Source: Gambelia wislizenii (lineage: Eukaryota; Chordata; Lepidosauria; Squamata; Crotaphytidae). Taken from it: a stretch of DNA of 64,000 nucleotides. Positions 1 to 15,005 of this stretch are shown here, in pieces. The stretch covers positions 243,245,809 through 243,309,808 of the forward strand of contig JAUMIR010000002.1 in NCBI GenBank assembly GCA_030847615.1, given 5' to 3'. Below the pieces are notes generated by a model, which was given only the letters and a program-made list of their open reading frames with translations, had not been told where the DNA came from and searched no databases. A program made the translations under genes and the position numbers. Each line of letters starts with the position of its first letter. Positions within the stretch are counted from its first letter, which is position 1.

Positions 1-1678
1 TATTTGGAATGTATAGGTGAGGGTGAGTCTTATCCATGGTAGAATGAGATGCCCCTCTGAAGCAGACCACAGGTTGCTCTTGACTTGGGGACACAGATGT
101 TATTCACATAAGCTCTGTTCCTCACTTGAGTGATGATGAGTTGCATGTGCGAACTAGCCATTGCTCAAATGATCTCCCCAGGCAGAACATTCAAACCACC
201 CCATGCCATTTCAAGACATACAGTATTTTTTTCAATGGAGACATACAGTGCAGTGAAGTGTCATTCAAAACTGACAGATAAATGCTGTAGAATGACACAG
301 TATTCTGGACTATGCCTCATATTTTTGAATGCCCCCATGGTGGTGGTGGAGAATATACACCCTGCTTTCCAGGTAGCCAACAAAAACATGAAGGGGAAAG
401 GTTTCGTATTCAGAATTCTTCCCCTGTATTGGTAAATTTTATGACTTTTTCCCAAGTAAAAAGCTCCGTACAAGCATTTTAAAAAGTAGCCACCTGCCCA
501 GCAGCAGTTTGAAGTGGTACTGTCTGTGGTTCTGCCTCTTCCTTCTGTGTAATGAGTAAAATAGACTGTAGCTCAAGACTTAGGAGATCCCATCCTTCAA
601 AGGCTGTGAGTTGGCTCAATTCACAAAGACCAAAGCACCACTTGTGCTTGAAATGTATAGCCCAATGAGGCACAGGGGAGAGGGAAGGGGACATCATTCA
701 ATTTGCTCATCACTTGATCTCTCACAATGAAGACCTGACCTGCAGAGGCATCAGAATGGGAAAGGAATGTGATGTTCAAATCCCTGGTGAGGACAGGAGG
801 GTGGGAAGGAGATAGCAAAGTAGCCTGCAACATTTCAGGCTGCAAATTGTGGCCAGCATGGAGAGGAGAATCACATTTCTGAACAACTAAAACCTTCCTT
901 GCAAGTGGAAAATTAGCACACAAAGAGTGAGCTGCAATGGATCTCAATGATGTGCTTTCTCTGTTGCTGCACCCTGCCCATGGAACACTCTACATATAAG
1001 TAAAGATGGGTTATTGTATCAGTCTTGTTATTTAATAGACAGGCCTCATACATGTAACTCAATTGGAAACCCTGAGAACTGAGCCCACTTAGATCTGTGT
1101 GGAACCATCCTTGGCACTATTTCTTCATCATGCTGGGGTGCGGCAAAGAAATAGAACCTAAGAATGTACTATAATATGATATGGATACACATACAGCTAT
1201 AAACTGAAGCACACTGGAGACCAAGTTACCACGGTGGAGGGGAGGACTTTCCTTCACTGATAGAACAACACATTTATTGTATATACAATATATACCAAAA
1301 TACAAAGTGGTTTAGTTCTCTACAGAAAGTATGAAACTGTATTTAAATCACGTGAAATGCAAAACAAATTAAATGTTTCTAATTCAAATTACTCTTTGAA
1401 AATTTCCAAAGAGTTAGCTGTCATGTTAAATGTGCGAGTCTCTATGGTGTCACAGTTTTCCTTGTTGTTCTTTGGGGGGGAAATCCAATTTCTTTTTTTG
1501 AATCTACAACTACAACAGCCCTGATATTCAGTTCAAATCAGAAGCTAGGCAAAGAAGGGAAGAATTATTGGGGTCTAGCCCCTTGAAAAAGGTTGGGTTC
1601 AGTTTAAAGGGCAGTGTGTTCCCTGGGAGGTAACCCCACTGGGCCAGAATTGTGGACTGAACATCTTTCATTCCCTAC
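1..1678. other. Intron sequence left of the last visible exon
   Basis: I see no exon, RNA gene or recognisable repeat. Short open frames on both strands show no family resemblance. The stretch must be intron because exon L ends in phase 1 at a donor site. Confidence 0.6.
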
Positions 1679-1859
1679 CATTGAGGAAGTCACGTTGCGT
1701 CTCCAAGATGAGGCTGATGTCAGCCACCCAGGCCTGGGCAATCTCTGGCGTTGCTGCCTGCAGTATGTAACGAATGGTGCCTCGTTCTGCCCCACGAGAT
1801 ATCAGTGCAAATTTGCAGGGATCGTTGTCCACACTAGGCTCCAGGCCCAAACAGCTTAC
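1679..1859 (-). CDS. ARHGEF25: ARHGEF25 exon L: PH domain, C-terminal half (last exon in window)
   Basis: The exon has 181 nt with acceptor CTGCACCAG and donor GTAGGG at 1678. It encodes [40 protein letters not shown] and [20 protein letters not shown] plus one base of the next codon. It holds the last PH strands and the C-terminal alpha helix with its conserved Trp (AQAWV). The following LQSPIEYQ segment, part of the Galpha-q-binding extension in the family, is not found in 1-1678 and should lie to the left of the window. Confidence 0.95.
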
Positions 1860-4800
1860 CTGGTGCAGAGGGGGGGATGGTGAATAAGGAGAGACATCAG
1901 ATGTAGAGTTTGCCCAGGAAAAAGATCAGATCCTACGATACATTTCAGATTACTTAGAAGCCCCATTTATTGTTTGCAGTAATCAAGCCAATATGAGAGA
2001 CTTAAACCTTCTTTAGAACAAGAGAGGTTAACGGAAAAACAATTACAGTACAGTAGACCCTCAGTATCTGTGGGTTTGATATCCACAGATTAGACCATCC
2101 ATGGATCGTCGTGCCACATACCTAAAATGGCAGCACTCATACCTAAAATGGCAGCCCCCACACCTAAAATGGTGGTGCCCATTGACTAATATGGGACTCA
2201 ACCATCCGCAGTTTTTGCTATCCATGTGGTGGGGGTTATAGAACTGAAACCCCACAGATATGGAGGGCCCACTGTATTAATGATTACAGTTAATAAAACA
2301 ACATATAACTACAATTGTCTCTTCATATTCGCTGGGGTTTGGTTCCAGCCCCCCCCCTCCCATGGATACCAAAATCTGTGAATACTCAAGCCCCATTATA
2401 TGCAATGGCACAGCAAAATGGTGTCCCTTATATAAGATGGCAAAATCAAGGTTTGCTTTTTGGATTATTATTTTTTAATTCCGTGAATAACAAATCTGTA
2501 GATATGGAGGGGCAACTGTATTTGGATGCCAATTTATATATATGGTAATTGACAGGGATAAGGTATATGACTCCATGATTTAGGGAGGGGAGGGAGGGAC
2601 AGAGGGAGAAAAAAATAATTGAATTACAACATTTATTTAGAAAGTAGAAAGTACAGTAGTGTATGAATCATTATTATACTTATTATTGTTAAATAAATAA
2701 TTTTAAGAATTAAAATAAAAAGAAAACTAAAAAAAAATAAAGGGAAAAAAGATTGCAAGAGAGCACACTTTCAAGCTGCAGTTCTCACCACTAAGTCCAG
2801 AATAATATGCATATATCAAAACAGTGCTGAGATTCTCAGGATGCTGAATTTAACACTCAATATTATATTCTGTGGATGATGCCCAACACAACTGCAGAAA
2901 CGGAATATGCAGCCATGGATGTGGGGAGCCTCCAGTGCAAAACGCACTGCGCAAGGCCTTCCAGGATCGAGGGCTGTCTAGATTCTTCACTGCTAACCCT
3001 GAGATACCTTGATACTGCTCTTGAAAGCATATGTTGGGGCACTATATGGACCCCGCCGTCGTTCCAGAGTCTCACTTAGAATGACAATCTGTTCAAAGAG
3101 AAAGATGCGCCGCTCACGACCTCGGGCCAGGATCCCGCCTGCCTGTTCTGTCACCCAGAAGGTGTTTTGTTGAAGCAGCTTCCCCTGTGCTGTCAGCTTC
3201 CCCTGGAAAGGAGAGGGCAGCCCCTAGTTACCAGCTGTGCAAAAGGCACAAAGCTGCCACATTCTTATCGCACAACATTTAGAACCACCCATGTGCAAAT
3301 GGAGGACTGCATGTCTGAATGCTGCTGCATGCAAAATCTCCATCTGTGGAGATCTAGCCTCTCAAGGAGTAAGCGAGGCTAGCACCATTCTGCTTAATGG
3401 GGTATGTTTGTTCTAACAGTTGTAACCCACCTTGAGTCCCAAACTGGGGAAAAGGCAGGATATAAATCTATATATAAAAAAAATGCTTGAGTGTGCCGAT
3501 TGGCCACTGAGGAAACATACCCAACCAATCCCCTCCCTCGTGTCATTCCCTCAGCCAATCACCACCCACATGCAAATTTCCTCTCTACCTCACAATCAAC
3601 TCCTGCCACTCAAACTCCATCTACACCCCCAGCCTCACAAAGGCCCCTCCCTCCTATCGCTCCCTCAGCCAATCACCACCAACATATAAAATAATGCAAT
3701 ATTTTTTCCTAAAATAATAGCATGTAGCTGAATCATGTGAAAAACCACATGTAAACACTGAAATATTTTCCCCACAATAATAGCGTGTAGCTGAACCGTG
3801 TGAACCTTTCATATCTATTATCACGGCATATGTTACGCTGGGACCAGCTAGTATAAATATAGTAATAGTTCTTTATCTACAGACACATTTTGTTTCCTTT
3901 GTTTTATAGCTTTGTACAGCATTCTAACAGGCAAAAAAGCACTTATATTTGAAGCAGCACAGCACTAGGAAGGCCTGCGCCACACAACAGTTCAGAACAT
4001 ATAGTCCAAATGCCAAGTCTGAACCAGTACGATCCCAAGGAAGGGTTGTACCACATGGTATTTCAGAACATGAATACAAGTACTTTGAGCTCCCCCAAAA
4101 CTCCCTTCCTACCAAACTGTATTATCCTAACTATTTATTATCTATCAGTAATTTTCTATTTATTAAGGGTGTATCCACACTACACAAATAATCAAGTTTG
4201 AAATTGGATTATTTGCCATGGCTCCTTCCTATGGAATCCTGGGACCTGTAGTTTTACAAGGTCTTTAGCCTTCTCTGACATAGAGTGCTGGTGCCTCATC
4301 AAACTTCAAATCCCAGGATTCCATAGGAAGGAGCCATGGCAAATAATCCAGTTTCAAATTCTTATTATCTATTATCTTAAAACCACTGTTACTACATTAG
4401 CATATACTGAGGAAGAGAACCCTCATAGATAACTGAATAAGATCCCTTTCTTTAAATAGGTCAACAGGCTTCCCATCTCTACAAGACTAGTGGAGGAAAA
4501 TCACCTCCATGTCCCCTACTGTACTTAACCAAAAAAATGATGTGGCCTTATACATTACAGCCAATTAGAAAAATTGAGGACATGACTTAGCCCCTAAGGA
4601 ATCAGTGGCTGAAGTCCACCTCGGGCATCAAGTCTCAGAACCTACCTCAAAGCCCTGAAGACGCCCCACATTCATCATGTCATTGCAGCGCTTGGGAACA
4701 AAGCACATCACTTCCACAGCTCTCTGCAAAGGCAAAGCAGGGCAGGGATTGGAGAAGGCAGGGCTGGGCCAAAACATGTTGCTGCCTGAGATGAGGAACA

Positions 4801-6710
4801 AGATGGTGCCACCTACCATTTCATGTACAAAAGCTGACTGGAAGTAGAAATCTCCTTCAACGCTGGCAATGGGTCTTTGTCTTTCACCATACAGACTAAC
4901 TATGGGAGACCAGGCAGCACAGCTTTGAACAATTTGCTGTTCCCTCCCACATTCTGATGCCTGAGGCAACCACTTCACTCTTGCTAGTGTTAAGCCTAGA
5001 GAAGCAGCTGGATTGAATAAAGTAGCATGGTGGTTGGGACTGGATGAACATGCAAGAGGACCCATGGCAAGAAAGAGCCATCACGACCCAATACCAAAGG
5101 TTTGGATGGGTTTAAACCACTTTAGACAAATGACACCATGAACTTTGATTAAGGCCATATCTTCACACAGAGGAATATAGGTACTATTGAACTGGGGATT
5201 GTGAGACATGAGTTCAAATCCTCTCAGTTATAAGCCCATAATTTACATAGCTTCAGCTCCTTCTCTCAATAGTTAAGGCAGGGGTGGGCAACATGTAACC
5301 CTCCAGATCTTACTGTCTTGTTGGGCTACAATTCCCACAAGCCCTCGGTAGTACATGAGGGATGATGGGAGTTGGACATCCTACAATGACATGTGCTCAC
5401 ACATTCCCCATCATTGGCTCAAGCAGATGACAGGTGAACAATGTGCCCATACTGTTACACCTAGCCTTTGTGGGCTACCTTGGTAACTCCTGATTCATAT
5501 ACCAGGGTGGTGGGAACAACAGCTACAAGACATGTTACCATGCCTTCAGGTCCTACCTCCAGCTGCTCTGTGTTCTTGCCAGCTTTACCATAGTACTTCA
5601 GGAAATCCTAGGAAGAGACAGAGGAAAGAGAGAAATAGCAAGGGCATTCTTAGGTGGGCAGTGGAGAGAGGCATCACTTAGGCTGCTGACACACTGCTGA
5701 AATAATCCAATCTGACACTGCTTTAACTGCCATAGCTCAATGCTATTCAAAGCTGGGATTTGTCATTTTGAAAGATATTTAGCCTTCTCTGCCAGAACGC
5801 TCTGCTGCTACAGCAAACTACAAACCCCACGATTCCATAGGAAGGAGCCATGATAGTTAAAAGCGGTTTCAAAATGCATTATTTCTGCAGTGTGACAGGA
5901 ATCTTAGTCTTCAGTAAATGGCCTGGATTTGATTAGAAATAAGCTGTAACAACTGAGGTGGATATGAAGACATCTTCCCTGATGTATCCACTCTTGTTCC
6001 CAGCAAAGCACATTGTGGGAAGCAGCCTCCATTTCCCTTGCCTCACGATAGCAAAATTACTCTCTGGGAAGCTGATTCAAATTGTGCTGTGTTTATAGGA
6101 GTGTGTTTGCCTTGAGTAATATGTCCTATAGATGGAGGGTGTGTGGTTTCCATGTAGAAAGTCCCAGGTTCAATCCCTGACATTTCCAGGTAGGGCTAGG
6201 AAAGAATGCTGCCTAAAACTTTGGACAGGCACTGCCAGCTACTGTTGGCCATAATGGGCTAGGCGGACCAATGATATGACTGCTTCTGAGGTTCCTGTGT
6301 GTGTATATTTGCAAATCAAGAAAATATTTCCAAAATCCAAAGTTTCCAATGCTCTCTCCCTCCAATGGGAACTAAATTCTTGACCTTCTGGGGAAGTGGG
6401 AGGCATGTAATGAAATACGGGGGGAGGGGGGAACCTGCACAAAAATGTGGCAGCCAAGTCGGTATAAATGATGGCAAGCACATAGTCGCTGCCACGTCAT
6501 GTCTGAAGCAGCTCCCTTCCATTGTTCCAGCTCTAGAGGTAGATACAGCCACAAGCCATGAGGTGGCGATAGAAGGCTACCAAACAGATTGGCCACTCCT
6601 TTTGTGACATTTGGGTGTTTTGCTGTCCTGCAGATGAGAGCAGGCCCTGCAGATCATGGGGTGGGGCTGCTTCTGCCGCCTCTGGGCTTGTCCCTAAATA
6701 TCAAAGCCAG

Positions 6711-6755
<45 letters not shown>

Positions 6756-9639
6756 CCTTTCTTCTTGGCTGTGCAAAGTCAGGGACCTGCTCCCCACCCC
6801 CACCAAGCCTTTGCTCTCCACCTCCCCTGTGAAGCACCTTCAGCAGCAGCTGGTATTTCATGATCCGCTGTACAGGTTTGATGAGCAAGTCGTTGAGCTG
6901 CAAGCGGTGCCCCAGTTCCTGCTTCAGTTCCTGGAAAGGAGGGAATGGTATACAGATGCTGCTGTGAAAATCAAGTGCAAGGTCAACCATCCTGCTTTTC
7001 CAGTTCCCATCAGGCACATGGGGAAAATGTCTTCCTCTCCATGCCATGGCAAGCACCCCACATCCTCCTGAGAAAACCCTGGCTCTCCTCCCTCTTATCC
7101 TGTGCAGCTTTTGCAGCAGCCTTCTTTAAGATGGTACCCCCACAGCCATGCAGCCCAACACGTTTGGGTGGACAGAAGAGTGCCAAGGCTGCTCTAGAGC
7201 CTCAACAGCAGACAAGAGTGAGTGTAGCCCAGCGGCTCAGATACTGTGCTAGTATCTAAGAAGTCCCCAATTCAAAAGTCAATAGTGACATTAAGCCACT
7301 TGGTGGCCTTGGGCACCCCAGTCTCTCTCAGCTTTGGTAGACAGACAGACAGACACCCCCCCCACACACACACACAATGTCATGTGCTTGGATGCAGAAG
7401 GCTCAGTTTCTGACATCTTTTTAAAAAAATCTCTGGTAGGAGACCTAGGAGCAAGCCAGCCTCTGAGACTTGGGGTGGCTTCTTGGAGGTCAGAACTGCC
7501 AATATCATCTGATAGTGTAAAGGCAGCATCTTATGTGTGCATGTATTCAAACCAAAGTTTGGCATAGAAAAACTCTGGCAGGTAGGAGGGGAGACTAAGG
7601 GACAGAATGCAGTGAACATCTCACCTGGGTCCAGAAAACTGCAGGGGTATCTCTGTCACTTCCCACCCTTCTGGAAGACATTCCTTCCCCATTCCTTCCC
7701 CAAGATGTTTCGGAGGAGAAGGGCAATCTTGTAGCCAGGCCAGCTGAGGCAAAGAGGTGATCACTGGCCCTTGAGCCAGTTCAAAGAGTTAACAGAAACA
7801 CACCTCTCAAGATACATGGTCACCTCAATGCAAAGTGGGCACATGTACATGAACCCCACAAGCGGGGGGGGGGGCTGACAGGGCTCTAGCCCGGGTGCCC
7901 AGGATTAGGAAGGGCTCCCGGCGTGGTATTATTGTAAGTTTTTATTATATAAATCCATTTAGTTTTTTTAAAAAAATAAATATAAATCTTACTTTGGTGT
8001 CATCATTTAAGCTGACTTCTTTTAATGTTTATCCTAAATCCTTAGAGCATCTTGCTGCCTTTAACCTTAGCAGTAAGTAGGGGGCCCACCAAAGACCCTG
8101 GCCTGGGAGCCCACTTCAGGATCTGGGGGCCATGCATATGTAGCAGATGCCAGGAGCAACATCCATGGCAGAGCATTTTTAGACCCTAAATTTAGGAACT
8201 CCTCCGCTAATACAGCCAGTGCATATGTTTTGGTGGGAGCTAGAGTCCATAAAAAAACCCCAACCTCAACCTCCAGGCTCTGCTCATGATTTCTGTATAC
8301 TACTGCCTACCCATATCTAGATGTAACTGTACTGCCAGGGCAGGTTGTTGGGGCATATATCCATTGTGATGAAGAAGCCGCATAAACGTAGCAGGCCTGC
8401 CGTACCATACTTGGGGGAAGGGACTCAATTATATATAATCCTCTAAAGAAAGGAGAGCCTCCATTAGGTCATACTGTCCAGGGTTCAAAACCGCATACCC
8501 TTCAGATGGGTTTGTAGCGGTAGCATACAAAAATAAACAGATGTGGCATGTAGCACCTGCTACGTGCAAATGACTTCTCCATAAGATGGAGGCTGCTGGG
8601 GAATTTAAACAGGGTGTCAAGTGCTATGGATTTCATCTGTATCAGCTCTGAAAGGCTCACAAAAGTGTAAGAGGTAGAGGCAGATGGATCACAGCAGGAG
8701 ACTGAGTCAAGATATACAGGCAAACCACATGGCAGAAACTGCAAGAGGCAGAAGGAGACAAAACCACAGCAAAGTCATGTGCCCCCTTACCTCAAAGTAC
8801 GTGTCGATAAACTCAGACACAATATGCTCAGATTTGGGTTTGTTCTGACAGTAAACAACATACATGTGCAAACGGCGCTCCTGGAACAAAACAGGGAAAC
8901 AGCTCAGGGGAACACTGAAGAGAAACCACACATGTAGCAGCATGATGGCATCGTGGCTTGACTACAAGGGCAGCAGGGATGTCAAAAAGCGGTTTAAATT
9001 CATACTCAACCATCACACCCTGACATAAGTCACTAGCGCTGATATACACCACTAGTTCTTGTCCTCATCACTGCTTGGAAAAGTTACTTTTTGGAGTACA
9101 GGTCCCAGGAACACCCAGTCAGTATGGTCAGTAGTCATGTTCTGGGCACTGTGGTTAAAAAAAAAAACTTTCCTAAACTTTAGTTATAACAACATGTTTC
9201 ATATAGATACCCCAAGCATAAATTCCATAAGCTTCATAGCAGGTATGAATGTGTGTTTAAATTCCCATTTTTGTAGATAAATTCAGAAATAGGGGGAAAG
9301 GAAATCCATTCTTCATTGCTCCCTCTATGAATTTTTACCAAAAAAGCTGTCTGTCTTTCCAAACTTGGAGATGACATTGCAGGAGTACTGTTGTCTTTGT
9401 GATGGTATACACATTCATTCTGTCTCACCGTGGTCTTTGCTCAAACCAGTTTTTGTTTCTACAATGCTACAGACATTACTCTGGGAAGGCCAACCACTCC
9501 CATCTGCACAATTATAACAGATGCACATACAGTTATCACAGACACCTACTGGCTAGTCCCTGTACCACCATCGGTGAAGAATAATGGATTTCTTGTTCTA
9601 CCTGCAATGACTGAAGTACCTGCTGGAAAAGACAACTTA

Positions 9640-9688
<49 letters not shown>

Positions 9689-12600
9689 TTTGAAGTATGC
9701 TCACACACCTTCAATTGTCATGCAGCACTTCTAAAGGAAAAACAATTAATTATTGTTAGTCATTGGTAAACAGTAACTACTGTTCCCTATCACAATGCTC
9801 AGAAAAATGTTCAAAGTTTTTTAAAGAACTTTTTTACAACACAGTCCTATTCGTGATTATTTGGAAACAAGTCCATCAAGTTCAATATGGCCCAAAACAC
9901 ACTACACAAATAATCCAGTTTGAAGCTAGATTATTTGCCATGGCTTCTTCCTATGGAATCCTGGGATTTATAGTTTTACGAGGTCTTTAGCCTTCTCTGC
10001 CAAAGAATGCTGGTGCCTCCTCAAACTACAAATCCCAGGATTCCATAGGAAGGAGCAATGGCAAATACTGTAATCCAGTTTCAATCTGGATTATTTGTGT
10101 AGTGTGGGTTGGATATCTGACTTACTTCCAAGTAAAAAGGTAGACAAGTGTTGCCTTGTAATGAAATCCTATGCATGTTTACTCAATAATAAAGACCATC
10201 AAGTTCAATGGGCCTTACTCACAGGATATCGTGCTGGCTTTGGTGTTCTGGTATACCAAAAAAGTAGCTTTTCCATACTCTACTCTAGTTCAGGGAAATG
10301 CTTGAGATGAATGACTAGGGAGAGATAGCCTCATCATCGTCACAGTCACCTCCTGTGCCTAGCATGTAGCTCACCACTGTCTGAAGGCACTATATTAAGC
10401 TAGATGGCCACGACAACATATGGTCAGAGTTAAGTCAAACTGAAATTTCATGTAGATCAGTCCAGTCTGATTCCAACCGTGGCCAACTGAGTGCTTTGAG
10501 AAGCCAATAAGCAGAGCATAAACCTTAACAACTCTTTCCTATTGTTTGATCTCAGGATTTTGGATCCAGAGTTACACTGCTGCTTGGTATGGAGGTTCCA
10601 ATTATATATTTATAAAATTGCATTATTTACTTATTAAAATATCTGTATCCTGCCCTATATCCAAGAGTTGCAAGGTAATGTAAAATAAAGTCAATTTTAA
10701 CACCTTAGCCATTACACCTTAGTAATGCTGTTCTTATTTTAATCATAACATGAGGGACTTACGTGCTTTATGAATAGCTCAGCCAGTAGATCAGGATCCT
10801 CCAGGCATCTCTCTAGCTGCTTAAGTAAATAACTGGTGTCGGGGGGTGTAAGAAGGAACAGAAGTGGTGTGAGACCCATAGGAGATGCTCTCATGTCCTC
10901 CCAGACCCAGAGACACTCCACTCTCACGTATTTCACCTTACGGGCTAAACCCCAAGTACTTCCCCACAAGATGACCCAGACATACCATAGCTTCTCCCAG
11001 GACTAGACAATTTGGGGAGGGGGGGCACTCACCCATACACATACCCCTACTAGTGTTCCCCCTCACCTTGCCCATCTCACTTGGATCACAGGGACTAGGA
11101 CAGGCAATCCAAGAGGAGTCACTGCTACCACTACCCTGCCACACAGTCCCATATGAGCTTCATTCTCAGGTTTCCAACAACCATTGCTTGTCCTGCTGCA
11201 CCCAGGAATGGATGCTCACTCACTCACTCTTTGTGCCAGTCGTAGATCTGGTGGATGTTCCCAAATATTATCTTGTCCTTGCCCTTCATGCTCTCGGGGA
11301 TGCCACGGGCCTTCATGGTAGCCATATAGCCCTGCAGAAATCACAACAGTAGGCTAAAGGTGCCAGCCTGCTTCCACTTTAAGGCCACTTAGAAAGAACA
11401 GTCAGGGCATTCCCTGGCAGAGGGACTCAGGGCTCAACAAATTTACCTGGGTGGACTATAAGTCCCCAAAATCACTCAGTAAACAAGGCTGCTAACAAGG
11501 TAACTGTGGGTTTCTGGGACCCGTAGTCCAAACAAGTAACTTTTCAAAAGTCTGGTAAAATCAGTGCCCAGTAAAGAAAGCAGAAACTGATGGTGGGGCG
11601 GTGGAGTGGGGGGAGACCTTGGATTTATGGGCTGTGGACTGGGGAGGTCTGAGCCTGTATATACATGACCCATAACAGAGTTTTGGAACTCTTCAAAAGC
11701 TTATCAAAAGTTCAACAAAGAAAGTGCTACTAACAATGGACAAACTTTCCTGAAATATATCTGGTGCCCTGTTAACAATCTTATCCTGAAAGAGGCAACA
11801 ACAGAAGACATTTCAGGGTGCTGCAGGGCATTTGGTGCACATGGAATGAGGAGGAGGAGGAAGGATGAGTGAGAAACTGGTTTAAAGGTTCTTCCTTGAA
11901 ATCTTAGCATCTTTTTAAAAAACTAAAATACGGTACAATAAAAGGAAGCCTCTAACGCTTTCAGCCCTCTTTATCTTTGGGATGGACAACTCCCCAAATC
12001 CCTTTCCAGTGGCCATGCTGCCTGAGGGCTTCTGAGAGATGAAATCCAAAACATTTGGAGAGTCAAAGGTTCCCCACCCAACCTGAAGATTTTTTTTTTT
12101 AAAAAAATTGTGAAACTATTAGGGAAATTATTCAGATAATTCTGCTCAGTAAGATGCAAACCTACCCCCACCTTCTGGTGCGATGACTGACAAACAAGTG
12201 GAGAAGTCATATCCTTCTACTGTCTCCTCCACTTCCTGCTATAGGCCAATGTACAGGCATTATTTCTCAACTAGCATCATTTTTCAGTTAACATCATCAT
12301 TTTGTTCCAGTTGAACATGGCTGTATTTGTTTCCTAACATGGCATGCTTAGACCACTGATTTTCCTGGCTTTAAAACAAATCAGTGAGCACAGGTCTTTC
12401 ATTTTTTTCCCTGGCTTGAGAACATCCTGCTGGGCACATGACATTAATTTTTGGCCATTTTATTTGAATTAAATTGCAATAATTTTAATTAATGTCTGGT
12501 CAAGTACTATTATTTTATTGTTTATCTTGTTTGCTTGTCCCTGCACCCTTCAGTCCCACATTTCTAGGGATGGGGCCAACAAATTACAAGTTTCTGTATA

Positions 12601-14924
12601 ATTTGTGATGCTGTGGGTTCAAAGGCAAACTCAAAATTGAAAAACAAATAAGAATGACATAACAAGTAATATTAAGTATATATTAATAGCAGCTTACATA
12701 GAATACTACAGCCTATGGGGTCAGGAGAGAAGCACCATTAAGAAGACACAGTAAAATAAAGCACAAAATGATTCTCATTAAAAGGCAGAAATTTTACTCA
12801 AGAGCAGAAATAAGCCAAAAACCCCACAAAATTTGGCAAACCAATGGAACAATGTGGCAAGGGAGAGAACAGGAAAGTGAAGAGCAAATTGTTAAAGAGG
12901 TTGAAACCTTGATACAAATTTCTTTCAACATATAAGAAGCAGGAAACTTGTCAGAAAGGTAGAGGGCTATTAAATGACAAAGATGTACACTTTAAAATGA
13001 GACAGGCTTAGCAATGGGGAAACTGCAGAGAAACCAAAGGAATCATTTGCATTAGCCTCCTTTACAAAAGAAATAGGCTGGAAGGGCACCCATGTCTGAA
13101 TCAGTCTGCCTTAGAACTGACTGAAGTTGGTGGGGGGGGAATAAAAATAAAAAGGCAGCCAAGTGGCATTCACCCAATAGCTCTTGAAAAACAGATGAGG
13201 AACTGCTGAAGTATTAACTAAAATATGTAACATCACTTAAATCTGCCTCCTTAAATCAGGGAACTTGGAAGGCAGCCAGTATGTTAAAACAGTCTTTTAA
13301 AAAAAACCTGGGGGGCAGGGAGAAAGAAATCCAGGAAATTGCTGGCTTGGGATAGGTATATGGAACAAGTATGCTGCTGATAGAATTGTAGAAATCTGAA
13401 GAAGAACTGGCAGGGCTTTTGCAAAGGGAAATTCTGCCTCCCCAGCCTTCCAGAATTCTGTGAGGGCACCACAAACACATAAGAATAAGGGCAAATTAGT
13501 GACAATGTAGTCCTATCTTTTCAAATGCTTTTTGGAAGTCCACCCCTCCCCCCACAACAACAAAAAAGCACCAAAGGAAGTTTAACATATATGGGATAGG
13601 ATTGGTAACTGGTTAAAAAGAGAAGCAACAAAGGAATGGGGGAAAGGAAAGGAAAGTAAACAGTGGAGCCTTGCAAGGATTTGCATAAGAACCAGTGTTC
13701 TTTATCTTGTACATAAATTATCTGGAATCAAGAGTAAATTGCCAAGTTGGCAAATGACGCCCAATTATTCAGGAGAGTAAATCCAAAGCAGACTATGAAA
13801 AGCTCCAGAAGAATCTCTCCAAACTGGGGAGTTAGAACAACAAAGGAACAGATAAAATTCAACATGAATTTGTGTTACTTTAAGAATCTTAACCAAACAA
13901 ACACATAAACAAACGAGATCTAAATTGACTGAAACCACCCAGGCAAGAGATCTTAGAAAGATAGTGCAAAGCCAACTACAGCTCAGCAAGTAGCAGAAAT
14001 GGACAAGCTGGTTCAGTATGAGATATTCCAAAGCAGGGGTTACAGGTAGACAGCCATACCCTCTTCAAGGATACTTCTTTCCATCCACACCTTCAGCTTT
14101 CTTGTTTCTTCCTCCCCCCACACCCTCTGACCACAGGAGTGGACTAGCTCTGTTCAGACTGTATGTATTTTGGAGGGAGAGGGGGGTTTCAATTTTCTTT
14201 TCCTACGGTTTCCCCCCTATAGATGGGCTTGCATTTCTGCAAACTTTGGGCTTCTCCATCTTATGTGGATGGTAACATTTTGGTTTCATAATAATACACA
14301 CTATTAGAATGCAAAAAAAAAAGAAAAGGAAATTGATTGATTCTATAGATGAAGGGAAAGCCAGTAGGGTGCAGTGTTTTGAGTGTTGGACTACAACTAT
14401 GGAGACCAGGGTTTGAATCCCTGCTGAGCCATGGAAACCCACTGGGTGATCTTGGGCAAGTCACACTCTCTCAGCCTCAGAGGAAGGCAATGGCAAACCC
14501 CACTGAACAAATCTTGCCAAGAAAACGCAATTATAGGTTTGCCTAAGAGTTGCCATAAGTTGGATACAGTGTGAAGGCACACAATAACAACAGATGAAGG
14601 ACTATAGCATGCCAATATTTAGAATAATGCATGTTTTGGCAATGGTTATCCAAGTTCAAAAAGCATACAGTTTAAGGAGAAGAAATCAGGGAAAAAAGAA
14701 ATCATCTGGGGATGGAGCAATTTCTTGATTGTAAAGAAATTGTAAAGCAATTTCTTTACAAAGACAGATTTAAGAAGGCAGGGAAATGAAGTGTGTGTGA
14801 GAGTGGAGGACATCTAAGCAGACATAAGGCTGAAGCTATAAAATTACAGTGTAAAGACAGTGAACACCAGAAGTCAATGTCACCCACTAAAATTGATTGG
14901 CAGCAATTCAGCATAAGGAAAGCG

Positions 14925-15005
<81 letters not shown>

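Noticed and set aside
6589..7071. 160-residue plus-strand frame and 120-residue minus frame
   Set aside because: They run through a (TA)n microsatellite. Only the exon H part of the minus frame is real coding sequence.
14359..14591. Possible tRNA gene
   Set aside because: A and B box-like bases are present, but there is no cloverleaf and the sequence continues into a SINE body shared by other copies.
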